Part shown: positions 24,988-32,890 of the stretch, piece by piece
How the letters are laid out: the number at the start of each line of letters is the position of its first letter
Numbering within the stretch: the stretch's first letter is position 1
Source of the DNA: a virus
IMG/VR virus record: IMGVR_UViG_3300025108_000169
Span: 1 to 36,790 of that record
Length of the DNA: 36,790 nucleotides
Direction: 5' to 3' (one strand)
Program-made: the position numbers and the translations under genes
Notes under the pieces: generated by a model
Database searches by the model: none
What the model was told of the DNA's origin: nothing
The model's input: only the letters and a program-made list of their open reading frames with translations

Positions 24988-26166
24988 TTAGTTGTTGTTG
25001 TTTTTTGTTTTTATTTTCAACTTAGAACTATCTGCGCCAGTGATTGCACGTACTTTTAATCCATTAATAAAAATATCACCATTAGCCTGTGGCCTAGGTT
25101 CATTTGTTATATTCTTAGATTTAGCCATCATATTCTTTACAGCATCGGCTTTGCCTTGCTCATAAAAATGATTAGCAATAGTATCTGCATTTTCAGCAGC
25201 GTAAATAGCTTTGTGATAACCTACAGTATCAACAACTTCTCCCTCTTTGTTTAAGAACTTCTTAACAAACGTGTTTAAGTTTGACTGTTTTTCAGCGACA
25301 TCATTAGCATTTGATATTTTATACCTAAATTTCTTTTCACCTAAATCAAAATCGAAACCTTCGAAATTATCAGTGAAATAATCATTAGTTTTATTTTTAA
25401 ATGACTCATGATGCTTTTCAGCTATTTGTTGTTCTTTGTTGTATCTATTGAAAAAATCCATAGCTCTTTGTTGTTCCTGAGTAACGCCCGGTCTCAACTT
25501 GATCTCGTCGTAATACTTACTCTTGGTTTCTTCCAAAAAGTTTTTGGCTTTTGCAATTTCTTCTTTAAAAGCAAGTTTCTTTTTCTTTATATCTCGCTCT
25601 TCGTCTATATCTTCATCATACGAGAAATTATCTTCCATTATGAAAGCTATTTCTTCTTGATTAAGATGTGACTTAGTGTTTTTATAATATTCTTTAAGCA
25701 AAGCGTTGTCATCAATATTAGAATAATCTCTATTTAATCTAACATAGTCTTCAATATTACCACCTGTTTCCTCCATAAAAGAAACTAGTTTTTCGATGTT
25801 ATCAGGTAATTGTTTTCCTAAAACCTTTTCATCTCTTACAGCTTCTTTATATTTGTTCTCTACTTTTTTAGTTTCATCTTCTATTATTTCTAATATAGGA
25901 GACTCTACTGTTTCAGCTTGGGTGGACCGTACTTCTTCAACCACTTCTTTGCTACTTGTCTCGTCTTTCTTTTCTTCGACAATAGCATCGCTATCATTTG
26001 TTTCTTGTGTTTGAACGGCATCTTTTACTTCTTCTTTTATTTCTTCTTTGACTTCTTTTTCTTCTTTGTTAGCTAAATCTACTTTATATGTTTCGTTTGA
26101 TTTAGTTTTTATAGAAGGCTTTTTAGCTTTAACCTTTAAAGGCTTTACTTCTTCTTTTTGTGACAT
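24988..26166 (-). CDS. Putative capsid scaffold protein, 392 residues
   Basis: Sits between portal and major capsid genes, the usual scaffold position. The first ~115 residues are very rich in Glu, Lys and Val (KEEKEVKEEIKEEVKDAVQT) and probably disordered or coiled coil. The rest is highly charged and helical (DEERDIKKKKLAFKEEIAKA, then KNFLEETKS). The C-terminus is basic (SSKLKIKTKNNNN), as in scaffolds that bind capsid subunits with a basic helix. There is no serine-protease motif, so a protease-scaffold fusion is unlikely. The leader is the repeated A/T element also seen at 23121-23142. Identification rests on position and composition. Confidence 0.62.
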   Translation of the reverse strand: MSQKEEVKPLKVKAKKPSIKTKSNETYKVDLANKEEKEVKEEIKEEVKDAVQTQETNDSDAIVEEKKDETSSKEVVEEVRSTQAETVESPILEIIEDETKKVENKYKEAVRDEKVLGKQLPDNIEKLVSFMEETGGNIEDYVRLNRDYSNIDDNALLKEYYKNTKSHLNQEEIAFIMEDNFSYDEDIDEERDIKKKKLAFKEEIAKAKNFLEETKSKYYDEIKLRPGVTQEQQRAMDFFNRYNKEQQIAEKHHESFKNKTNDYFTDNFEGFDFDLGEKKFRYKISNANDVAEKQSNLNTFVKKFLNKEGEVVDTVGYHKAIYAAENADTIANHFYEQGKADAVKNMMAKSKNITNEPRPQANGDIFINGLKVRAITGADSSKLKIKTKNNNN

Positions 26167-26201
26167 AATATAATATAATAATTAATAATAATTACTAAGT
26201 A

Positions 26202-28595
26202 TTAACCTAGCAATGGGTTTTGTTGATTTTGTTCAAAATCAGTTGGTAATAAATCGTTTTTTCGTTGGTCAATCATTTTACTTTGTTGAGTAGCTTGAAT
26301 TCTAGTTCTCTCGTCTTTACGATCTTCAATCATTTTTTCTTTTGCATCTATTTGCTGAGTTTCCATTTGTTTTAATTTCATATCAAACTGATACCTTAAT
26401 TCTAACAACTGTCTATCAATCTCTGCTTTTTGTTGCATTTTATTAATCTCAAACTGAGATTTAGCTTGTTCAACCTGTACTTCTGTTTCTGCTAATGCTT
26501 GTTGCTTTTGCATTTCAGCTAAAGCAGCTTTTTCACTAGACTCAGCATTTGCTTGAGCTTGAGCTTGTATATTAGCTTGTGCAGCTTGCTGGTCTCTTTT
26601 TTGTTTAGCTTTTCTTCTTTGCTTTAACATTTGATTAGCAAGCTTAATATTATTAATCTCTCTTAAATCAATAGCATCTTCTAAATCAATACCACCAGTT
26701 TTTAAAGCTATTTGAATATTTTGCTCTAACACTTGTTTCTCTTCTTCATCAGGCTCTAGCTCTAAGAATATACCAAAGTCGTGTATGTTTAAATCAGATA
26801 ATTCATCTAAAGTAGCTACATTGTATCTTGATATACTATTTTCTAAAGCTTGTCTAGTAAATGGAAACTCTAAAGAATCAGAAACTCTTAATGATACATT
26901 TTCACATGTTCTAGACGTAAGATATAACATTGCTTGTAGTAAATGTCTAGTTGCAGTGTTTGAGTTAGCAGCAGCTAATTTCTGTAACCCTACTAAAGCA
27001 TTTTTATCAGGAGTACTACCATCTCTTGCTTCATTAAGTCCCGTTACGTCTCTTATCATTTGTAAATAATATTGATAAGTCTGTATTAGGCTTTGTATCT
27101 TAGCACCACCAGATCCAGTCTGTAATTCTTGTATTGGAACTTTACCTCTATTTAGATCACCATCTTGAGTTAAACTTCTACCTACAATGGAACCTGTTTG
27201 AAAATACATATTCAAAGCTTCAGCTGGATTGTAATTAGTTCCATTACCAAGATCTACTTCTGCTAAGCCATCCATGTCTAAGTATACACCGTCAGGAACC
27301 ACTCTAGATAATACTTGTTGTATTTTTAAATGAGTTAATTGAATCATATCAGCAAAACCAGTTATACGGTTTACTAATGAATCAATTTTACCCTTGTACA
27401 TTCTAGGTGCACATATACTATAATTCATTTTCACTTTAGTAGTATCAGCGCTAGGTCTAGTCATATTTTCAGCTAACTCCCATTTTAACATCATAGGATG
27501 CCCTAGTATTTTAGCTCCACTATACAAAGTTTCTATAGTTCTAGATACTCTATCAAACTTGTCGTTTTTAGGTGGATTAAAAGTATCTGACTTTTCTAAT
27601 GCTTTTTCTAAACCCGTATTAGTTTCTTTTATTTTAAATACTTGATCTGAATAAGTTTTATATTCAAAGTAAACTACTTGAACAGTTTGTTGATCACTTC
27701 TACCGTTCCAGTTTCTTAAATATTCAGAGTTACCAGGATACTTTTGTATAGTCTCCATTTCTTGATCTGTAAGATAAGGAAACTGCATTTTTAAATCTGA
27801 TAAAGATATTGATTTAACTTCACCAGCATAATATATATCTTCAAAATTAGGATCTTCTGTATATGAATAAACTAAAGCAGCAGGATCTACGTAGTCTATA
27901 ACTACGCCTTCCGCTTTGTTCCAGTTAGTTTTTACAGCACCTATACCTAAAACAGTTAAATCTTGACAAAACCTACGTCTTGTTAAATCATATCTATTTC
28001 TATTAAGTATATCAGTTATAACCTCTTCTTCAGCTATTTCTATAGACTGCTTATAGTCTAATTGTAAATGCAATTGTAACTCTTCTTCACTTTCTAAACC
28101 TAATTCTTTACTAGCTTTACTTTGCATTTCAACACCTAAAGTATCTCTTAATTGCTGTATTAGATCTCTTTCTCTAACATCACGCATTAACTCTTTAGCG
28201 TACTCTGTTCTTTTATTAGTTGAAAAAGGATCAACTGCAAAAGCTTTTATTTCGTAATTTCTTTGAGACATGCCATTAACAACAATATCTACAAACTTGG
28301 ATATAACAGGAACTGGTTTCCAGTCTAAATTTAAGTAAGATAAATCACCATTTATAGCTAATTCGTCTTTATATTTTTGAACAGGTTGTTCGCCTCTTGC
28401 GTATAATCTTAAACTATGGTAGTTGGCGTAGTTAGTAGCATAACCACTCATACCAGCACCACCTCTGTAATTCCTAAACCATTCTCCTTCTATAGCTCTA
28501 CCGACAGCAAGACCATATTCTAAAGTAGCTTTCTCTGCATCAGGTACCACCTGGCTTGGGAACGAACTATTATTATTATAAGAAATCTGATTCAT
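26202..28595 (-). CDS. Portal protein, 797 residues
   Basis: Dodecameric ring at the packaging vertex and head-tail connector. It lies directly after terL (4 bases between). The N-terminus (LEYGLAVGRAIEGEWF), the segment SLRLYARGEQPVQKYKDELA, then LDWKPVPVISKFVDIVVNGM, and later MIRDVTGLNEARDG resemble portal proteins of crAss-like and marine Bacteroidota podoviruses. The last ~170 residues are a long Gln/Lys/Glu-rich coiled coil (EVQVEQAKSQFEINKMQQKA), likely the barrel or crown extending into the head. At 797 residues it is larger than T7 gp8 (536), mainly because of this extension. Confident on role, by motifs and position. Confidence 0.85.
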   Translation of the reverse strand: MNQISYNNNSSFPSQVVPDAEKATLEYGLAVGRAIEGEWFRNYRGGAGMSGYATNYANYHSLRLYARGEQPVQKYKDELAINGDLSYLNLDWKPVPVISKFVDIVVNGMSQRNYEIKAFAVDPFSTNKRTEYAKELMRDVRERDLIQQLRDTLGVEMQSKASKELGLESEEELQLHLQLDYKQSIEIAEEEVITDILNRNRYDLTRRRFCQDLTVLGIGAVKTNWNKAEGVVIDYVDPAALVYSYTEDPNFEDIYYAGEVKSISLSDLKMQFPYLTDQEMETIQKYPGNSEYLRNWNGRSDQQTVQVVYFEYKTYSDQVFKIKETNTGLEKALEKSDTFNPPKNDKFDRVSRTIETLYSGAKILGHPMMLKWELAENMTRPSADTTKVKMNYSICAPRMYKGKIDSLVNRITGFADMIQLTHLKIQQVLSRVVPDGVYLDMDGLAEVDLGNGTNYNPAEALNMYFQTGSIVGRSLTQDGDLNRGKVPIQELQTGSGGAKIQSLIQTYQYYLQMIRDVTGLNEARDGSTPDKNALVGLQKLAAANSNTATRHLLQAMLYLTSRTCENVSLRVSDSLEFPFTRQALENSISRYNVATLDELSDLNIHDFGIFLELEPDEEEKQVLEQNIQIALKTGGIDLEDAIDLREINNIKLANQMLKQRRKAKQKRDQQAAQANIQAQAQANAESSEKAALAEMQKQQALAETEVQVEQAKSQFEINKMQQKAEIDRQLLELRYQFDMKLKQMETQQIDAKEKMIEDRKDERTRIQATQQSKMIDQRKNDLLPTDFEQNQQNPLLG

Positions 28596-28599
28596 TTAT

Positions 28600-30825
28600 T
28601 TATTTTATTATTTTTGAAACATCTCCGTTGTTATTGTATCTTTTAAAACCTAAACTTATAGGTTTATAATTTTTTTCAGGAGTTGGTCTATACCTGTTTT
28701 TATTGCAAGCCATTATAGCAAGACCAGAACTTATTGTTGCATCGTACTTAGTTCTGTTGTTTATATTAAATTTACTCCAGTCTTCTAAAGTGTTGTGAAA
28801 ATACATATCTCCATATCCTTCTTGCAAAGCACCTACATAAGTTTCTATATAAGATTCTATTGCTGCTGCGTGTGCTTGTTTAATATCCTCACTTGAATTA
28901 GGTATACCACCTATTTCTTTTTCTGTTGTTGAAAGTTTATTCCAAATTTTATCAGGACGATTCATTGAAAAACCTCTATAACCTCTACGTTTTAAATAAT
29001 ACAATAGCCTAGGTTTGTTATTTTCACAAAGCAAAGGCATACTATAAAATACTAAAGCCATTAACACATCTTCAAAGAATATCTCAGCTGTCTGAGGCCT
29101 TGATATGTATTCTAGAAAGAAATGGTTTGGAGGAGCATCTTCCATGCTGAATTTAGTTAGTCCATGTAAAGCACCGTTAGATCCTTTACCGTCAACAGTG
29201 CCACTTATATCATAACTATCACAACCAAAAGCTCCAATATGTTCATTACCAGGAGATTTAGTACCATTATTTATAATCACTCGGTTTTGCAAGTTTTTAG
29301 GTGGTACCCAAGATATTAAGAATCTTCCATCTTTATTAGGTATAAAAGAAACTTTAGTATCTTTAATTCCATTTTCCCACATAAAACTACCTCTTGTAAC
29401 TGAAGATATATTATTTAACTCTATATTATAATCTATTTGTTGGTATATTCTAGTTAAATTAAATAAAGTATCTTTAGCTTCATCTCTAAAAGCATGAGCT
29501 TCAGTTCTTGGAAATTGACGGTAATATTCATTTAAACCATCTTGATCCGACCTTAAGCCGTCGACTTCGTTTTCCCAGTGCTCAATAACTCCCGTTTTAA
29601 TTTCAATACCATCAACTCCTTTGACTGAACCTTCGCCTCCAATGAAGACAGGTAGTCCATAAGTATCGATGAATCCTTCGTAGTTCCATTCCATAGGAAT
29701 GAACAAGCTATAGAGCCCAGAAGATGTTTGTCCGTTTCTATTTCTTTTAGTAACGTCTGAAGCGTAGTATAATTTTTTAAAGTTGTCTCCACCTTTGTCT
29801 AAAGCATTTGAAGTTGAGCCCATCATACATTTACCTACAACTCTAGATCCTAGACGTAGTGTAGTTTTTGTAACTCTCCAGTTGTTTAATATATTATCAG
29901 GCCTCTCCCATTTACCACTTTCATCATGAGCTAATAGCTTTAGCTTTTCACCATCGTAAGAGTTGTCACCAGTATTTTTCCAGTCAATAGTTGTATCAAG
30001 TCCGTCTAGCTCTCTTAATTGTTCATTGCTTTCAAGCTTCCTTCTAGTAAGCTTCGAAGCTGGAACTCTGTATGCAAGTTCTGTTTTAGGACGATCCATA
30101 CCGTCCTGGATCGGTTTGAAGAAAAACGGATAGTTAACGGATATTGGGACAACTTTATCTGTAAACATTTTTTTAGCATCTGATCCAGATTTAGAGAGTA
30201 TACCAAATCTGGAGTCACTAGATATTGTTGCTTGGTTAACAAGTTCTGCCGAGGACATAAATGAAAATCCAGATCGTCTGTTTTTAAGGTAGCACATTCC
30301 GTAACATCTCGTATCTGCTTTACATGCTTCCCAAAATATAAAGAATAATCTATTTGCTTCTCTAAAATCAGGGGCTCCAACGTCGATCTTTGACCATTGT
30401 AAGTACATGTAATGAGTACCAGTAATATAAGTAGGAGTACCGTTGTTATAGAACCAGTAACCTTGTTCTCTTCTTTTAAATTCTTCATCTATGTAATCGT
30501 ACCACTTTTCTTTAAACTCAGCTGGATATTCTTCCCAGTCAAATCTGCTTTTAATTTTGCTTAATTCTTTTGGATACTCTTGTCTTTCCCAATACTGTTC
30601 CGCTTTTTCTTTACTTCGTTTAAACGGTTCATCTGTTGCTGGTAAAGCAATCCTGAGATTTTGTATTTCAATGATTTGTCCAATTTTTCCAGTTTTACTT
30701 ATTACTATAAAATCATAATCAGAATTATAACCATAATCCCATTTTTTAAATCTATTGTTTTTAGCTAATATCTTAGGATTTACAACGTCCTTAATTTCTT
30801 TCCATAGGGTTTGATTGTAACTCAC
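28600..30825 (-). CDS. terL: Terminase large subunit, 741 residues
   Basis: ATP-driven DNA packaging motor and nuclease. YWFYNNGTPTYITGTHYMYL at about residues 123-142 precedes the ATPase core, typical of this terminase group. The Walker A is of the lambda-like deviant kind, LKNRRSGFSFM at 180-190, without the classic GKS. Walker B is KLKLLAHDE, ending at the DE pair 301-302. The nuclease domain opens with IGAFGCDSYDISG (D536) and continues through EDVLMALVFY. The start is GTG at 30825, overlapping the TGA of the preceding small gene as GTGA, so translation is coupled. Minus-strand frames inside this gene at 29553-29792 and 30015-30488 are shadows. At 741 residues it is longer than T7 gp19 (586), with the extra length in the N-terminal adenine-binding region and the C-terminus. 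Confidence 0.88.
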   Translation of the reverse strand: MSYNQTLWKEIKDVVNPKILAKNNRFKKWDYGYNSDYDFIVISKTGKIGQIIEIQNLRIALPATDEPFKRSKEKAEQYWERQEYPKELSKIKSRFDWEEYPAEFKEKWYDYIDEEFKRREQGYWFYNNGTPTYITGTHYMYLQWSKIDVGAPDFREANRLFFIFWEACKADTRCYGMCYLKNRRSGFSFMSSAELVNQATISSDSRFGILSKSGSDAKKMFTDKVVPISVNYPFFFKPIQDGMDRPKTELAYRVPASKLTRRKLESNEQLRELDGLDTTIDWKNTGDNSYDGEKLKLLAHDESGKWERPDNILNNWRVTKTTLRLGSRVVGKCMMGSTSNALDKGGDNFKKLYYASDVTKRNRNGQTSSGLYSLFIPMEWNYEGFIDTYGLPVFIGGEGSVKGVDGIEIKTGVIEHWENEVDGLRSDQDGLNEYYRQFPRTEAHAFRDEAKDTLFNLTRIYQQIDYNIELNNISSVTRGSFMWENGIKDTKVSFIPNKDGRFLISWVPPKNLQNRVIINNGTKSPGNEHIGAFGCDSYDISGTVDGKGSNGALHGLTKFSMEDAPPNHFFLEYISRPQTAEIFFEDVLMALVFYSMPLLCENNKPRLLYYLKRRGYRGFSMNRPDKIWNKLSTTEKEIGGIPNSSEDIKQAHAAAIESYIETYVGALQEGYGDMYFHNTLEDWSKFNINNRTKYDATISSGLAIMACNKNRYRPTPEKNYKPISLGFKRYNNNGDVSKIIK

Positions 30826-31097
30826 TTACTTCTCCCTTCTGCAAAACCTTTAAAAGTTTTTTCTACTTTAGCTTCTTTAGGTTTTTCATTTAACATATCT
30901 TCTTCTTGTTGAATACGATTAAGTATTTCAAAAGCATCGAATATAGCTAGTTTCTTTGTTGCGGCAGCATTCTTTAATCTATCAGCGCTTACATCATCGT
31001 CTGAGTCAACAATCTTTTCTTTTGCTACCTTAATAAGTTCCTCAACTGCTTTTTGCCCAGCTTGGATTATTTTCTTCTTCGTTTCCTTGGTATTCAT
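30822..31097 (-). CDS. Small helical protein before terL, candidate small terminase subunit, 91 residues
   Basis: Lies immediately upstream of terL with a 4-base overlap, the expected place for a DNA-recognition subunit. It is all-helical by composition: a basic N-terminal helix (KETKKKIIQAGQKAVEEL), an acidic turn (DSDDDVSADR), a second helix (LKNAAATKKLAIFDAFEILN) and a charged tail. This could be a helix-turn-helix plus oligomerisation helix, but no clear motif is seen. Its 5' end overlaps the end of the co-chaperonin-like gene by 56 bases in another frame, longer than usual in this operon. A later non-ATG start cannot be excluded. Confidence 0.5.
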   Translation of the reverse strand: MNTKETKKKIIQAGQKAVEELIKVAKEKIVDSDDDVSADRLKNAAATKKLAIFDAFEILNRIQQEEDMLNEKPKEAKVEKTFKGFAEGRSK

Positions 31098-31635
31098 GAG
31101 TTAAAGCTATATCATTAGATTTCATACAATAAAGTCGTTCACCCTCTATAATAAACTCAAACTCAGAGTTAGGTGTAAACGTAATAAGTGTTTCAGGTGT
31201 GATTCCTAGAGCTTCTAAGGACTTATTAGAATATTTCACTATACCAACATTAGGTTGTTCTCTTCTGTTCTCTAAGATGCTTTGGTTTTTTAATGGTTTT
31301 ATAAAGCAATAATCTAAATGTGGTTTTAAATTGTACATATAGATTTGTTCAGGCGCAACAAAATATAAATCATCTTTAAAATGAGTTGAGCTATTTCGTT
31401 CTTTACCTTTTTGATCATACCATCTTCTAAATATATTATGGTGGATATATAATTCATCTCCTACATTTATTTTAGTAGTGTAAGCTGCAGGAGTTGAAAC
31501 TACTACAGCTTTTTTACTAATAAATCTATGATCTTCAATACCAGTATTGATAATAAGGTTATTACCATCAACTTGTCGTATATTGTCATACCTATCTTCA
31601 AATGGTTTAACAATAAAATAATATAAGCTTTTCAC
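31042..31635 (-). CDS. GroES-like (Cpn10) co-chaperonin with two predicted domains, 197 residues
   Basis: Predicted phage co-chaperonin that would pair with host GroEL for capsid protein folding. Two Cpn10-like halves are visible. The first (about 35-105) has KKAVVVSTPAAYTTKINVGD then ELYIHHN. The second (about 105-180) has CFIKPL, VGIVKYSNKSLEALGI, TFTPNSEFEFIIEGERLY and SNDIAL, like the GroES pattern of a strand, G-[IV]-V, a turn, [VI]-x-F, and an E-x-L-x-[IM]-x2-x-DI ending. The tail QGNEEENNPSW is polar, not the usual GroES end. The start is GTG at 31635, overlapping the TAG of the previous gene by one base (TAGTG). The classic mobile loop is not obvious. Assignment by pattern only. Confidence 0.6.
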   Translation of the reverse strand: MKSLYYFIVKPFEDRYDNIRQVDGNNLIINTGIEDHRFISKKAVVVSTPAAYTTKINVGDELYIHHNIFRRWYDQKGKERNSSTHFKDDLYFVAPEQIYMYNLKPHLDYCFIKPLKNQSILENRREQPNVGIVKYSNKSLEALGITPETLITFTPNSEFEFIIEGERLYCMKSNDIALTHEYQGNEEENNPSWAKSS

Positions 31636-31862
31636 TAATACTTAAGATCGTATTCTACAGATATTGACATGTTAGCATTAAACTTTTTCCAAGGTAAGAC
31701 TTCATTATTTTTAGTTATAAAAATATTATATGATTGGTCTTTATCCTCAAATAGAATATCACTAATAGTATGTCCGCCGTACACTTCCTGACCAGTTGAA
31801 TAATGCATCGCATCATTTTTATAGTCAGAACCTATACTAATCTTCCTTATTACTTTCGACAT
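31635..31862 (-). CDS. Small hypothetical protein, 75 residues
   Basis: No recognised family. It is a beta-rich small protein (KVIRKISIGSDYKNDAMHYS, then TGQEVYGGHTISDILF) ending MSISVEYDLKY, with no membrane segment or cysteine. It overlaps the preceding gene by 26 bases, and its TAG overlaps the GTG start of the co-chaperonin-like gene, so it is firmly within the operon. Codon use and uninterrupted coupling suggest it is real. It may form a complex with a neighbour, but its role is unknown. Confidence 0.6.
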   Translation of the reverse strand: MSKVIRKISIGSDYKNDAMHYSTGQEVYGGHTISDILFEDKDQSYNIFITKNNEVLPWKKFNANMSISVEYDLKY

Positions 31863-32085
31863 TTTCTTCTATCTTAGTGTAACTACCATCTTCAAGGTCA
31901 ATATTGATAGCTCCATATTCAGCTTCTAATACTTCCTTGTAATCTTCTATTTCTTTATTAATTCCAGCTATCTCATGAAGTAGCCCATGCTTCTGGCTTT
32001 CTAATAAACCTATGTTGTGGACTAATTCATTAAGTTTTTTCTGTTGCTCTTGAATTAATTTTAATTCTTCTTCTTTAATTTTCAT
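31837..32085 (-). CDS. Small coiled-coil protein, 82 residues
   Basis: Residues 1-55 form a strong heptad-like coiled coil (EEELKLIQEQQKKLNELVHN, then IGLLESQKHGLLHEIAGINK), with an acidic C-terminus (IEENVESNKED). It overlaps the following gene by 26 bases and the preceding one by 11 bases. No family is recognised. It could be a dimerising accessory or regulatory protein in the packaging operon. Confidence 0.6.
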   Translation of the reverse strand: MKIKEEELKLIQEQQKKLNELVHNIGLLESQKHGLLHEIAGINKEIEDYKEVLEAEYGAINIDLEDGSYTKIEENVESNKED

Positions 32086-32344
32086 TTGATTTAATTTGAT
32101 TTGATTTTTGTTTTACTCTTTTTCTTCTTCTTGGTGGATCTGGTGTAAATGGATCTATGCCATGTTTAGCTAACTCAGCTATCCACTCATCTTCATCTAT
32201 AGTTTCATCTATAAACCACTTGCAATAAAGCTTTTGTTGCGGATCTACATAACCATAACTTTTGACATCATCTTCTGAGTCATTGCCATAAGCTATCCAA
32301 TAAGTTCTAACAGCAGGGTTATCTATAGGAATATTACCACTCAT
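32075..32344 (-). CDS. Small hypothetical protein with basic tail, 89 residues
   Basis: An aromatic- and acidic-rich protein (AVRTYWIAYGNDSEDDVKSY, then GYVDPQQKLYCKWFIDETID) with a clear proline/arginine/lysine-rich tail (PDPPRRRKRVKQKSNQIKSN). The tail could contact nucleic acid. It has one cysteine and no membrane segment. It is 22 bases after the paralog pair and overlaps the coiled-coil gene by 11 bases. Family unknown. Confidence 0.58.
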   Translation of the reverse strand: MSGNIPIDNPAVRTYWIAYGNDSEDDVKSYGYVDPQQKLYCKWFIDETIDEDEWIAELAKHGIDPFTPDPPRRRKRVKQKSNQIKSNEN

Positions 32345-32366
32345 AATCTTTTTTTACATTTAGTAG

Positions 32367-32618
32367 TTAATCAATAGGATCTGGCTCTGACCAAGCCGCG
32401 GTTGCCATTAAAGCTAAAGCTTCCGTCTGATTCATTACATCACCAACAATAGGTAAGCTACCGTCCGTAACAAAACTTGGAGTTACTCTATAACTTAATA
32501 AACCTTGAGTGTTTGCTAAATTTCTTCTCATTGATTGTGCACTTTGCTGGTCAACTTGAGAAAACAAAACTAAGTTGGTGTCTGACAACTCAATTACTAT
32601 ATAACTTTTATTATTCAT
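32367..32618 (-). CDS. Small tail-fibre-linked protein, paralog B, 83 residues
   Basis: Paralogous to the gene just upstream (32636-32881). Shared features are an N-terminal strand, then F-[ST]-QV-[DE]-Q, S-x-[QE]-[ST]-[MI]-R, a TQ pair, PSF-[VI]-TD and a C-terminal tryptophan (WSEPDP). No catalytic motif or membrane segment. Small proteins of this kind, placed after fibre genes, are in my recollection common in marine phages. A fibre-associated or chaperone role is a guess from position. Confidence 0.6.
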   Translation of the reverse strand: MNNKSYIVIELSDTNLVLFSQVDQQSAQSMRRNLANTQGLLSYRVTPSFVTDGSLPIVGDVMNQTEALALMATAAWSEPDPID

Positions 32619-32635
32619 TTTTTTTATTTTAATAT

Positions 32636-32881
32636 TTATTCAGGTTCTGGCGTACTCCAAAAACTTGTTCCCATTAACTCTATACATTGTGCATGGTTAT
32701 AAGTTCCTAAAGGTGCAACTGTTTTATCTGTTATAAAACTAGGTTGTGTTTCCCACTTAATAATAAACTGAGTCTCATCAATAGACTTTCTAATTGTTTC
32801 AACACTCGTTTGTTCTACTTGTGTAAAGTCAATATTGTTTAAATCTGCTATTGCTATTGTATTGTATGTTAAATCACTCAT
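32636..32881 (-). CDS. Small tail-fibre-linked protein, paralog A, 81 residues
   Basis: First of the tandem pair, 9 bases after the LamG-repeat gene. It contains DFTQVEQTSVETIRKSIDET, then QPSFITD and WSTPEPE, matching the second copy at many positions but clearly diverged, so the duplication is not recent. The N-terminus begins with strands rather than a signal. It probably works with the LamG protein upstream or as a hetero-oligomer with its paralog; function unknown. Confidence 0.6.
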   Translation of the reverse strand: MSDLTYNTIAIADLNNIDFTQVEQTSVETIRKSIDETQFIIKWETQPSFITDKTVAPLGTYNHAQCIELMGTSFWSTPEPE

Positions 32882-32890
32882 TTTTTAATT

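Noticed and set aside
25408-26014. Plus-strand frames opposite the scaffold gene that look like membrane proteins.
   Set aside because: Hydrophobic appearance is an antisense effect of a Glu/Lys-rich gene; no leader or neighbour support.
29553-30488. Two minus-strand open frames inside the terminase gene.
   Set aside because: They lie wholly inside terL in another frame, have unlikely composition and no leader. They are shadows.
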